The translations under genes were made by a program, and so were the position numbers. Positions 49,185-56,681 of a stretch of 64,000 bases of DNA are shown here, one piece after another (position 1 is the first letter of the stretch; every line of letters begins with the position of its first letter). The stretch comes from Leuconostocaceae bacterium ESL0958. Lineage in GTDB: Bacteria; Bacillota; Bacilli; Lactobacillales; Lactobacillaceae. The notes below the pieces were generated by a model, which was not told the DNA's origin, made no database searches, and saw only the letters and a list, made by a program, of their open reading frames with translations. The DNA is taken from NCBI GenBank assembly GCA_029433265.1, contig JAQTHT010000004.1, positions 22,349 to 86,348 of the forward strand. Reading direction: 5' to 3'.

Positions 49185-49853
49185 TTAGTCAGCGGGGTTT
49201 AAATCCTGGCCCTCTGACAGCGTGTAGGTAATGGTGCCCCGGTAAGTCCCTGGTTTGAAGTTATCCTGGGTAACCTTCATCCGTGCTTCACTGTTTTTCA
49301 CGGACAGCGTCCCATAGGAATTTTCTTTGCCCAGTGCCACCTGGTCCGTCTTCAAGAGAATGTCCTTGGCCTGCTTGTTCCCTAAGATTTGGTTACCATT
49401 GACCGTATCCCCATCCTGGGTATTCAAAGTCAAACTAGCCACTGGCAGTTTGGATCCATCCTTCTTGGTCAAGTCACTGGCCTGGGCGGTCACGATATAA
49501 CCCTTACTGTTCTTCACATAGTTGCTAACCTGAATCTGGTTGTTTTCGGCTGAACTAGCCTGCCATTCCCGAATGGCATTACGCACCGTGTGCTTAGCCG
49601 CATCATTGTCAAAGTCAAAGCTAGGAGCGTTCAACAGGCTCAACCCACCCGTATCCGCATCGGCCCCTTCGAAATAAATGTGTGTCTGTCCCTGGGCCTG
49701 CTTGTCAGTCTGGCTGGACAACTTGGTCTGCGTCGTTGGGTCCGTGCTCTTGTCGAAGTTTACGTCGTCAGCAAAACCCGCCATTGGCGCAGCCGTCAGA
49801 CCGAGCGTCAGTGCTGTCAAAGCAGACAGCGATAGTCCTTGCATCTTCTTCAT
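49185..49853 (-). CDS. Small WxL-like surface protein
   Basis: 222 residues. Signal peptide with a cut near AGFA-DD (residue 28). A WxL-type C-terminal domain follows: an internal KGYIVTAQASDL segment and a terminal YRGTITYTLSEG segment occupy the places of the usual GWxLTA and YxAxLTWTL motifs, with both hallmark tryptophans replaced by Tyr. WxL domains bind the wall non-covalently. Strongly supported by its neighbour, a DUF916/DUF3324 protein. It has its own promoter with a palindrome next to it, and a terminator after it. Confidence 0.8.
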   Translation of the reverse strand: MKKMQGLSLSALTALTLGLTAAPMAGFADDVNFDKSTDPTTQTKLSSQTDKQAQGQTHIYFEGADADTGGLSLLNAPSFDFDNDAAKHTVRNAIREWQASSAENNQIQVSNYVKNSKGYIVTAQASDLTKKDGSKLPVASLTLNTQDGDTVNGNQILGNKQAKDILLKTDQVALGKENSYGTLSVKNSEARMKVTQDNFKPGTYRGTITYTLSEGQDLNPAD

Positions 49854-49926
49854 CTTACTTTCCTTTCTCTCTCATGAACGGCCGCTCCTTCTCCAAACGC
49901 ACAGGCGATACACGACCATTTCTTAT

Positions 49927-49988
49927 GGCTGTTCAGTTCTGAACAGCCAATCTTTTTCCATCATATCGCAAGGAAGTGAAGGCTGCAA
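49927..49988 (-). promoter_or_regulatory. WxL promoter with a 22-base palindrome
   Basis: Minus strand: TTGCAG (49988-49983), 17 bases, TATGAT (49965-49960), start near 49953. A few bases further, a perfect palindrome GGCTGTTCAG-2 bases-CTGAACAGCC spans 49927-49948. It may be an operator or an RNA hairpin at the 5' end of the transcript. It was not noticed elsewhere in the window. Confidence 0.7.
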
Positions 49989-50103
49989 CAAATTTTTGAA
50001 CAAAAGCGCTTCAATTGGTCTAATTTTCAGCAGAAAATGTTCGTTGCTAGAAAGCCCTGTTATAGCGCCTTGCGAAGGCAACATACCTTCTTTTTTGCTA
50101 AAA

Positions 50104-50137
50104 AATAAAAAAAAGCAAGACCGGTGCGGTTGCTTTT
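50104..50137 (-). terminator. Terminator of the upstream WxL operon
   Basis: AAAAGCAA (50111-50118) pairs with TTGCTTTT (50130-50137), with a further CCG/CGG pairing in the loop. On the minus strand it is followed by a T-rich run. It lies just past the stop at 50151. Confidence 0.75.
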
Positions 50138-50150
50138 TAAAAATGAATAG

Positions 50151-51938
50151 TTAATTTTGTGGACTTTGTTCCAAAGTATAGTCAATGACCGCCCCCTGAT
50201 AGGGCTCCTTTTGTGGTCGAATCCCATCTTTGGCTTGCAGCAAAAGTCCTTCGTTCAATCCGTAGCTACTTTGATAGCGCTGGCCCTGCTGGTCGGCCTG
50301 TTGGCTGACATTGGCACTAGGCTGACCGGCTTGCACCGACCACAACGTCTTTGGCTGCGTCCCCAGGGGTTGACTCGAACCCTGGGGTGCCTGCCGCCAG
50401 AAGTACTTGGTCAGTCCTGCTAGTGCCGACTGCGGTTGCTGGACGGCCGCCTTCACCGTAAAGGAAGGGCGCTCTTGGTTTGTCGCCACCGCCAGCTGCA
50501 TCCCCTGCTGCCCACCAATCAAAGGACTGTGCCCCGTCTTAGACTGGAAATCAGCCGGTTGCAGCCGGAAAGTCCGCCCGAAGACGCTCGTCTGATCGAA
50601 ACGGAGATAGCGGGCGGGTGCCGGCGGCGCTTGATTGAAACGGACATAATGACTATGGGCGGGTTGGCCGTCCGAGTCAATAAAAGTCGCTGCCACAATC
50701 CCGATGGAACTAGTTGCCTGGGTGGGCGCATTCGGCCCCTCCTGGGTGACATAGCTGCCACCCTTTTGCAGGTTGAACTGGATATTCTCATCCAAGGCAG
50801 TTGAGATACCGGTAAAAACTGGCCCGGCACTGTTGGCCAGCTCCAGCGTACTGGTCTTAGCAAGGGTCACCTGGGCCAGCTCCCGAGCCCAGAAGTTCGG
50901 CCGGCCAAAGCCACCGTTGATTAAGCCAGACTGATTCGTCCCCGTTTTCTTCAGCCGAAGCTTGGCTTGATCGGCAAGATGCCAACGGGTTTGATGGTGT
51001 TTGGTCACCAGGCCGCCAGCCAAATTAGCTTGGAGCTGGGCCTGCTCTGCCAGGTTCAGGTCCCAACTGGCATAACCCTGGTCGCCCCGGAACCAGCCGG
51101 CGCGGGCAGTATCGGCCCCACCATTGATTGTAAAAGATGTCGCCTCTGCCAGCCGCCAGTTGAGCTTGGGCGATTGCCCTTGCATGTTGACCAAGCTGTT
51201 TGCCTGATCCAACTGCCAGCTCAACCGGGCTCCCTGTTCCAGGGTCAGATTGCCCTGGTCCCCTGTTAAACAGAGCGGCTGACCGGCCGGCGTCTGTTGT
51301 TGGACGACGGTTTGCCCAGAAACGATAACGACGTCCCGGGCACCAGTAATCCAAGCAGCCGCTTCAGGTTTGGCGTTGGCATCAGGCTGACTGATGTTAA
51401 AACGGTTCTGGCCCGTCAAGCGGACCTGACCCTGGTCATTACGAATGGGCGTCACCGCCGCCACCTGTTGGTTGCTTTCCTGGACATAGTCGTAAATGAA
51501 GGTTGGCTTGGCAGCACCCCGGGCCTGGAAGAGTCCGCCGCTAACCGCATTTTCCCAGCGAACATGACTGACTTTCAGGACCGTATTAGCAGCTACCTGA
51601 CCTTCCTGGCTGTAAAAGCCGGCCTGTCCAATCGTACTACTAGCGTTGGGGCCGGCCGTCATGAGCCGGTGGCCATTGCCCTCAATGGTTAGATTTTTAC
51701 CCGGCACGATGGGACAGCCCTTTAAAAAATCGGCTGACGGTTCGATGTCGGTCTGGAGCTGGGCGACGACCGTTTGGCCAACCGCCCCCTCCTGGTAGGC
51801 TTTGAAAATGTCCCGCCAGGAACGGACGGGCACGATTTTTTCAGCACTAGCGCTTGCAAGTTCTGGCTGACACAAAGGTCGAGCAACCCAGCAACTAGCG
51901 CAAGAGGCTAATAATAGTAAGAAGGCGCGCTTCTTCAT
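50151..51938 (-). CDS. Large WxL-like surface protein, probable beta-helix
   Basis: 595 residues with a signal peptide (about 1-30, LASASA). The middle (about 40-420) has regularly spaced short beta-type stretches (NLTIEGNGHRL, NLTLEQGARLSW) that suggest a right-handed beta-helix like pectate lyases; no catalytic residues could be assigned, so a binding role is more likely. The C-terminus reads GAVIDYTLEQSPQN, the same YTL ending as the small WxL-like protein, after an earlier FTVKAAV segment, so it looks like a WxL-variant domain. It starts 12 bases after the DUF916 gene; the ribosome binding site GGGAG overlaps that gene's stop, so the pair is one operon. Large WxL proteins beside DUF916 proteins are typical of csc-type clusters. 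Confidence 0.72.
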   Translation of the reverse strand: MKKRAFLLLLASCASCWVARPLCQPELASASAEKIVPVRSWRDIFKAYQEGAVGQTVVAQLQTDIEPSADFLKGCPIVPGKNLTIEGNGHRLMTAGPNASSTIGQAGFYSQEGQVAANTVLKVSHVRWENAVSGGLFQARGAAKPTFIYDYVQESNQQVAAVTPIRNDQGQVRLTGQNRFNISQPDANAKPEAAAWITGARDVVIVSGQTVVQQQTPAGQPLCLTGDQGNLTLEQGARLSWQLDQANSLVNMQGQSPKLNWRLAEATSFTINGGADTARAGWFRGDQGYASWDLNLAEQAQLQANLAGGLVTKHHQTRWHLADQAKLRLKKTGTNQSGLINGGFGRPNFWARELAQVTLAKTSTLELANSAGPVFTGISTALDENIQFNLQKGGSYVTQEGPNAPTQATSSIGIVAATFIDSDGQPAHSHYVRFNQAPPAPARYLRFDQTSVFGRTFRLQPADFQSKTGHSPLIGGQQGMQLAVATNQERPSFTVKAAVQQPQSALAGLTKYFWRQAPQGSSQPLGTQPKTLWSVQAGQPSANVSQQADQQGQRYQSSYGLNEGLLLQAKDGIRPQKEPYQGAVIDYTLEQSPQN

Positions 51939-51949
51939 GCTTTCTCTCC

Positions 51950-53059
51950 CTAATCCTTGGCGTGGCGGGCATGGACATCATAAATCGTCAGCCCAGCCGA
52001 CTTCAGTAAGCGGAGTCGCCGCCGGGTCATTCTTTCTCGGGCGACCCGACCATTGGCCAGCACCGTTTCCGTCATGACCAGATAACGCCGCCAGAGTAAG
52101 GCAGACAACAAGCACAGCAGGCCCAGGGCTAGGAGCAACACAGCGAAAAGTAGCCAGTGTTGGCCCTGACCCTGTTTTTTCTGAGCACCCGGCAGCCAAA
52201 AAGTACTACTTTGTTGCCAGCGCTGATGGCCTTGTCCATCCCAAATTGTCGCCTGCAGTTGGTAGCGGTGGTTGGGCGGCAAAGCCTTGACGGGTACTTG
52301 ATAGTCAAAGGCCGAATAGTTGGCCACGGCCAGCTGGTCTTGCTTGACAACCGCTAGGGTTTTTTGCCCCTGCTTGATGGTCAGGCGGGCCTTGCCTTGG
52401 CTCAAATAACCGCCTGCCTGATTGCGGACGGGTAGGGTCAGCTGGCCCTGCTGGCCTCGTTTTTGATAGCGAATCTGCCCCAAGTGCAGGTCCGCCTGAT
52501 GCACCGTCTGGTCCGGACTGACCTGGACGTAACTGACATAGTTAAAACGGTTGGCGACGCCTGCCGCCCCTGCTCCAGTGGCCAGCACTTTTTGGACCTG
52601 AAGGCCCCCGAGCCAGGAACCCGAACGGGCTGAACGGGGCCCTTTTACTGTTAGCGAAATCGTTTTCTCCTCCTGGGGCGCTAAGGTAACCGTACTGTCA
52701 GAGAGCTGTAAGGGATTGCCCCAGTTGTGGCCCGCCGCCGTTTGGGCTTGTAGGGGCACCGTTTCCGTGGCCAAAAACATGTGCATGGCTGAATTAGTTA
52801 CTGCCGGTCCCGTCTTCAAGTTAAAACTGCTTTGCTGATTGCTAGTATTATGCAATTTAACAGCAATGGTGGTGCTGGTCCCCGGCGCCAGGGCAAGATC
52901 ATACCAGGCATGACTGTGGTCCCGCTGGTGGTCATTGTCGACTAAGGCCAGTTCAAAACCAGCGGCCGTTTGATCTGCTTGGACCCGTTGCAAGCGCTGT
53001 CCCAGCGATAGGGAAAGCCAGACGGCCAGCAGGAGGCCCAGTCCGTTTTTTATTTTCAT
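51950..53059 (-). CDS. WxL-interacting membrane protein (DUF916/DUF3324), copy 2
   Basis: 369 residues; signal peptide (to about VQADQ, residue 30), DUF916 domain (VDNDHQRDHSHAWYDL, LAPGTSTTIAV), DUF3324 domain (GSWLGGLQVQKVL), membrane span (near 304-324) and a basic cytoplasmic tail with VLANGRVARERMT, clearly paralogous to copy 1. It is the first gene of its operon and pairs with the large WxL-like protein, as copy 1 pairs with the small one. AAGGGG precedes the start by about ten bases. Confidence 0.88.
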   Translation of the reverse strand: MKIKNGLGLLLAVWLSLSLGQRLQRVQADQTAAGFELALVDNDHQRDHSHAWYDLALAPGTSTTIAVKLHNTSNQQSSFNLKTGPAVTNSAMHMFLATETVPLQAQTAAGHNWGNPLQLSDSTVTLAPQEEKTISLTVKGPRSARSGSWLGGLQVQKVLATGAGAAGVANRFNYVSYVQVSPDQTVHQADLHLGQIRYQKRGQQGQLTLPVRNQAGGYLSQGKARLTIKQGQKTLAVVKQDQLAVANYSAFDYQVPVKALPPNHRYQLQATIWDGQGHQRWQQSSTFWLPGAQKKQGQGQHWLLFAVLLLALGLLCLLSALLWRRYLVMTETVLANGRVARERMTRRRLRLLKSAGLTIYDVHARHAKD

Positions 53060-53469
53060 CTTGCGCTTCCCCTTCTCCCCAACTCTGTCAAGTACATACT
53101 AAGCTGATTTTAACACTTTTTACGGCAGCTGCCTGACAAAAAGCAGCCAGTCTCAGGCGGCCCCCAACCTTTTGCGCTGCCTGGGCCAGCAGATTGGCTT
53201 TCAATTTGGTCGACTGCTCAGCCTAGCGAACGACTTGGACCAGGGTTGTCTGGTCGCTGTTTGCCTCCAAAAAAGGCACTGGTACCCTTTCGATAACAGT
53301 GCCTGTCAGATAGTCTGCTGGTACGTCGGCAAGCAACCCTTCCTTTGTGACCTAGCAAAAAAACAACTAACCGTTGCCCACCCTGCAAACGACGGGCAAA
53401 TTTCATGTTGCTTTAGTGGGCAAGACCCTGCGGTTAGCAGGAAGGACCACGCCGCAAATATTTTTTCCT
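53060..53469. other. Gene-free stretch between the WxL operon and brnQ
   Basis: About 410 bases. At the WxL side a minus-strand extended -10 (TGTTAAAAT, hexamer at 53112-53107) is a weak promoter candidate for the downstream operon, next to the palindrome GGCAGCTGCC (53124-53133). The brnQ terminator lies at 53268-53304. A plus-strand open frame of 103 codons (53172-53483) has no recognisable protein features and no good start, so it is not called. Nothing else is recognised. Confidence 0.5.
53268..53304 (-). terminator. brnQ terminator
   Basis: AGGCACTG (53274-53281) pairs with CAGTGCCT (53297-53304) across a 15-base loop; on the minus strand the stem is followed by a run of T. It lies about 165 bases past the brnQ stop. 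Confidence 0.7.
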
Positions 53470-54822
53470 TTAATGATTGTTAACGCCAGTCCCCTTACCA
53501 AAAAAACGGGTCAAAAGCAGCCCAACAACCAGGCCCAGTAAAGCAGGGAGGCACCAGCCAAAACCATTGGCCGCCAGGGGCAGCTGCTGATAAGCCTGCA
53601 GGAGCCCCTGAAGCGGTCCCCAGGTTGCTAAGAAAGGTAAGGCCCCCAGCGCATCCAGGAGGGCCGGCCCGGCGACTGCCAGCATAACCGTCCGGTACAG
53701 GATCGGTGCCTGTTTCGTCCAGCGGTTGGTAACCGCCAGGGCAATTAAGGACAAAGCAAAGGGATAGAGCAACAGTAAGACCGGCGTCGTCCAGGTCACT
53801 AATTTCGTCAAGCCTGCATTGGCGGTCACAAAGGAGCCCAGTGCAATCAAGCGCAGCCAGAAAAGATAGGACACCCTTGGAAAGGCCCGGTGCAGGTCCT
53901 GGGCGAAGGAAACAAAGAGCCCCATGGCCGTCGTGAAGACTGTTAGGGTGACGATGATCCCCGTCACCAAGACGCCGACTTTGCCCAAATAGTGGACGAC
54001 GATGGCCGCGAAGGCCAGTCCACCATTGTCAGCCGCCGCCATGCTGCCCAGACTGGAAACGCCGAGCAGCACGAGCCCCGTATAAATCAAGCCCTCTAGG
54101 AGAATGGACAGAAAACCAGCTTTCGCCAAAACGCCTGGCACTTGTTTTTTGTGAAAACCCATCCCCTCGACTGCATAGACCACAGAAACTGCCACGGCCA
54201 GGAGCGCAATCCCATCCATCGTGCCATAGCCATCCAGTAGGCCGTGAACCAGGGCCTGCTGCTGGTAAGCCGCCGCCCCCTTGCTGGTCAAAGACCCCAT
54301 CGGCCAGCAGAGCGCTAAAAGCAGTACCAGGGCTAGCAGCAGCAAAAAGAGCGGGTTCAAGTATTTCCCAATCCAATCCTTAAAGCGACTTTGCTTGACC
54401 GTTAACAAGTAGGCCAGTCCAAAGAAAAGGGCGGAAAAGCCCAACATGGCCCAGGACCGCCAGCCCGCTGGGAGTAGTGGCGCAACGCCCATATCAAAGG
54501 CCACGGCGGCTGTTCGCGGTGTGCCCGACAGGGGGCCGATGGTAAAGTGCAAGAGCACTAAAGTTGTCGTGGCAAACCAGGGCGCCACGGGTGCGGCCAG
54601 GTCATAGACGGACCGACTGCGCGTCACTGCCACGGCCAGCAGGGCTAGAAAAGGAACGACAGAGCCTGTTAATAAAAAGCCCAGAGTGGCCAGCGGCCAA
54701 GTACTACCAGCTCCCTGCCCTAACTGAACTGGAAAAATCAGATTCCCCGCCCCAAAAAAGAGCCCAAAAATCAGGGAGGTCAAGACAAGCAGTTCCCTGG
54801 CTGTTAATTTTCGTTGTTGCAT
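53470..54822 (-). CDS. brnQ: Branched-chain amino acid transporter (LIVCS family)
   Basis: 450 residues with about 12 hydrophobic segments. The N-terminus matches BrnQ (FGLFFGAGNLIFPVQLGQ, near residues 20-37), and GPLSGTPRTAAVAFDMG and AVEGMGFHKK segments follow. It imports Leu, Ile and Val with Na+ or H+. The start has GAGGAGG six bases upstream. The transcript begins about 207 bases earlier and carries a leader-peptide attenuator, described separately, consistent with control by isoleucine supply. Confidence 0.94.
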   Translation of the reverse strand: MQQRKLTARELLVLTSLIFGLFFGAGNLIFPVQLGQGAGSTWPLATLGFLLTGSVVPFLALLAVAVTRSRSVYDLAAPVAPWFATTTLVLLHFTIGPLSGTPRTAAVAFDMGVAPLLPAGWRSWAMLGFSALFFGLAYLLTVKQSRFKDWIGKYLNPLFLLLLALVLLLALCWPMGSLTSKGAAAYQQQALVHGLLDGYGTMDGIALLAVAVSVVYAVEGMGFHKKQVPGVLAKAGFLSILLEGLIYTGLVLLGVSSLGSMAAADNGGLAFAAIVVHYLGKVGVLVTGIIVTLTVFTTAMGLFVSFAQDLHRAFPRVSYLFWLRLIALGSFVTANAGLTKLVTWTTPVLLLLYPFALSLIALAVTNRWTKQAPILYRTVMLAVAGPALLDALGALPFLATWGPLQGLLQAYQQLPLAANGFGWCLPALLGLVVGLLLTRFFGKGTGVNNH

Positions 54823-54847
54823 TCAAATCCTCCTCGCGGTCGAAAAA

Positions 54848-54883
54848 CAAAAAAAGACCAGCTGCAAACATTGCAGCTGGTCT
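54848..54883 (-). terminator. Attenuator terminator upstream of brnQ
   Basis: Perfect 13-base stem AGACCAGCTGCAA / TTGCAGCTGGTCT (minus strand; 54883-54871 and 54867-54855) with a three-base loop and seven following T. It lies before the brnQ start, so it acts inside the leader. Confidence 0.92.
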
Positions 54884-55029
54884 TTCACCGTCCTATCAGC
54901 TGCCTACCCGAATCGATGGGGGTAGGTCAGCTCAAAAATCAGCACCTACCCGAATGGATAATGCTGATCATAATGGCTTGGTTGTGCATCAAGGATGGTG
55001 TCATTGTGTTCGTCCTTTATTACTTTCTT
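54855..55029 (-). promoter_or_regulatory. brnQ leader with alternative RNA pairings
   Basis: Minus-strand leader segments in order: 1, GGGTAGGT at the end of the leader peptide frame (54951-54944); 2, ACCTACCC (54927-54920); 3, GGGTAGGCAGCTGA (about 54909-54896); 4, the 5' arm of the terminator, containing CAGCTGC. Segment 2 can pair with 1 or with 3 (2:3 adds an AGCT pairing). Segment 3 can also pair through GCAGCTG with the terminator arm. So 1:2 with 3:4 blocks the terminator, and 2:3 frees it. No T-box signature (AGGGTGG / GGNACCGCG) was found. Confidence 0.78.
54939..55004 (-). CDS. Isoleucine-rich leader peptide of brnQ
   Basis: 21 codons, MTPSLMHNQAIMISIIHSGRC, starting at 55004 with AAAGGA about nine bases upstream. 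Codons 11-16 read Ile-Met-Ile-Ser-Ile-Ile. The stop lies directly after pairing segment 1. It is about 25 bases from the predicted transcription start. Its role would be to sense charged tRNA-Ile by ribosome position, not to make a functional peptide. Confidence 0.75.
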   Translation of the reverse strand: MTPSLMHNQAIMISIIHSGRC

Positions 55030-55035
55030 GTTATT

Positions 55036-55064
55036 AGTAAACCATGTTCAGCTGCTCCGGTCAA
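55036..55064 (-). promoter_or_regulatory. brnQ promoter
   Basis: Minus strand: TTGACC (55064-55059), 17 bases, TTTACT (55041-55036), start near 55029. The position fits the leader peptide and attenuator directly downstream. Confidence 0.7.
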
Positions 55065-55105
55065 GTGAAAAAACAGCAATAACCAGTCGTTCGATCAGCC
55101 AGACC

Positions 55106-55948
55106 TTAGTTTTTCAAAAAGTCCAACAAGTAGCCGTCGACGGTCCGGTTTTCATGCAGCTTGGAATGCTGCCCACCCGGGCCCTCAATGGCTTGTTCCT
55201 GATAGGTACTAGGACTTTGCACCAGGGATTTGAGCGCCCTAGAGGAGTTGTTATAGACCGTCGTATCGCCCTGCGCGCCGCCCTGAGAATTTCCATAAAT
55301 GTTCAAGACAGCCGTTTTGTGCTTGGCATAGTAGGTCTTGAGTGGCTGTAGTTGCTGGTAAATCGTATTCTGAACCGTTGGGACGCCGCTGGCCGTCAGC
55401 GGCGCATTCGAATTGGGATTGGTCAAAATGAGGCCGTTATAGGTCCCGGCCAAAGAAATTTGCTTTTGGACCGTTGGCACCTGCTGGCCCAACTGATCCG
55501 CCCGCATCAGGTAGTTGGCGATGGCCATGTTGCCCATCGAATGGCCGATCACATTCACCTTGGTCACGCCCTGGGCCTTGAGTTTTTTCATAATGGCCGT
55601 CGTCCACTGCCCGAGCGTGGCAAAGTCCGTATTACGGTTGTCGTTAAACTGCACGAGCACGATGGGATTGCGGTCCTTGGCGCTGACTGCCTTTGGCATC
55701 CGAATGGTCCCATCTTTTTCAACCGTCAACGGTAGCACCCGATTACTGTAACCCGCATCCACCAGGGACTGGCTCATACTTTGTTCCGCATGCCGACTGG
55801 AACCATAGCCATGGAAGAAGACCGTGGCCGTTTGCTCTTGGGCGGGCGCTTGCTGCCGCTGACCGCTGTCCCCTGCTTTTTCATAGAAAAAGAAAGCAAG
55901 TAGGGCCAACAAGCCCAGGCTGACCACCGTTAATAAGAACCGTTTCAT
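55106..55948 (-). CDS. Membrane-anchored or secreted alpha/beta hydrolase (DUF915 type)
   Basis: 280 residues from the ATG at 55948 (MKRFLLTVVSLGLLALLAFFFYEKAG). The next upstream in-frame ATG directly follows the promoter TATAAT at 55986-55991, so it cannot be used. An N-terminal hydrophobic segment anchors or exports it. The fold is shown by FFHGYGSS (oxyanion loop), VIGHSMGNMA (nucleophile elbow, Ser in GHSMG), and a C-terminal GGQHSKLHENR that should hold the catalytic His. DUF915 proteins are common in lactobacilli as predicted lipases or esterases; the substrate is not known. Transcribed divergently from the next gene. Confidence 0.85.
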   Translation of the reverse strand: MKRFLLTVVSLGLLALLAFFFYEKAGDSGQRQQAPAQEQTATVFFHGYGSSRHAEQSMSQSLVDAGYSNRVLPLTVEKDGTIRMPKAVSAKDRNPIVLVQFNDNRNTDFATLGQWTTAIMKKLKAQGVTKVNVIGHSMGNMAIANYLMRADQLGQQVPTVQKQISLAGTYNGLILTNPNSNAPLTASGVPTVQNTIYQQLQPLKTYYAKHKTAVLNIYGNSQGGAQGDTTVYNNSSRALKSLVQSPSTYQEQAIEGPGGQHSKLHENRTVDGYLLDFLKN

Positions 55949-55964
55949 TTGTAGCAATTTCCCC

Positions 55965-55993
55965 TTTTCACTAGCCTTTCCGCCCATTATACT
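55965..55993. promoter_or_regulatory. Overlapping divergent promoters
   Basis: Minus: TATAAT at 55991-55986 for the hydrolase gene. Plus: TTTTCA (55965-55970), 17 bases, TATACT (55988-55993) for the small membrane protein gene. The two -10 elements overlap by four bases, so the genes probably compete for polymerase or share a regulator. Confidence 0.6.
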
Positions 55994-56077
55994 ATGAATA
56001 AGTCCCGATTCGCAGCGTTTCTGACTAGCTGCTCGCAAGCAACGGGTTTCTTTTGACCCGTTCACAAAGGAAAAAAC

Positions 56078-56572
56078 ATGAAAAAATTCGTCCTCCTGCT
56101 CATGACCACTTTATTAGCCTGTTCACTGATCCAAAGCCCAGCCGATGCCATCGGCCGCAGTCATAGTACTGGAGCTGGTCGTAGTACCAACCGGACTAGC
56201 CGTGCTCGGACCAGCCAACGCAGTCAAAGCGAACAAAAAGCCCAATCTGGTCCCATTTACGATGCGCCTAAGCAAAAGCAACAAAATAACCAAGAACAAA
56301 GGCGGCAGCAATCGACGAATCAGTCCTACTACAGCCGGCCAAAACGGTCCTCTTCTTTTGGCAATGCCATCAAGCAGGGCATTGGTTTTGGTGTTGGTAC
56401 CGCCATTGGCCGGTCCATCTGGCACACCATGTTTGGCTTTGGGTCCGACCACTACGTCAACGATGATGGCAGTACGGGTCGGCAACGCCCTGGCTACCTC
56501 GGCTGGCTGCTAGTCATCCTGTTAGCTTTCCTCGTCTACCGACACTACAAGAAGAAGCGCCGTTACCGTTAA
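56078..56572 (+). CDS. Small exported protein with C-terminal membrane segment
   Basis: 164 residues, not recognised as a named family. An N-terminal export signal contains LLAC (residues 12-15), a possible lipobox; a signal peptidase I site (ADA, near residue 25) is the alternative. Residues 30-95 are rich in Ser, Arg, Gln and Asn and look disordered and basic. A Gly-rich stretch (QGIGFGVGTAIGRSIWH, about 100-116) is followed by DDGS, a membrane span (LGWLLVILLAFLVY) and a strongly basic end (KKKRRYR). The start has AAAGGA six bases upstream. Divergent from the hydrolase, followed by a strong terminator. Confidence 0.75.
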   Translation: MKKFVLLLMTTLLACSLIQSPADAIGRSHSTGAGRSTNRTSRARTSQRSQSEQKAQSGPIYDAPKQKQQNNQEQRRQQSTNQSYYSRPKRSSSFGNAIKQGIGFGVGTAIGRSIWHTMFGFGSDHYVNDDGSTGRQRPGYLGWLLVILLAFLVYRHYKKKRRYR

Positions 56573-56585
56573 TGCAGCAAGCACC

Positions 56586-56615
56586 AGCAGCGAACTACCC
56601 GTTCGCTGCTTTTTT
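56586..56615 (+). terminator. Terminator after the small exported protein gene
   Basis: AGCAGCGAAC (56586-56595), five-base loop, GTTCGCTGCT (56601-56610), then TTTTT. Confidence 0.9.
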
Positions 56616-56681
56616 GCTGCCCATTTATGCCAGTAAAGCGACCAATATTGCCAAAAAGCCCCCTGCTAACCTCAACCTTTT

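Noticed and set aside
50074..50096. GAAGG/CCTTC hairpin followed by six T on the plus strand
   Set aside because: No plus-strand gene or promoter is upstream; the stem is only five bases.
53172..53483. Plus-strand 103-codon frame
   Set aside because: No start signal, no recognisable protein features, runs into brnQ on the other strand, and contains the brnQ terminator.
54848..55029. T-box riboswitch upstream of brnQ
   Set aside because: The conserved T-box sequences are absent and the leader is too short for a stem I; the leader peptide explains the structure better.
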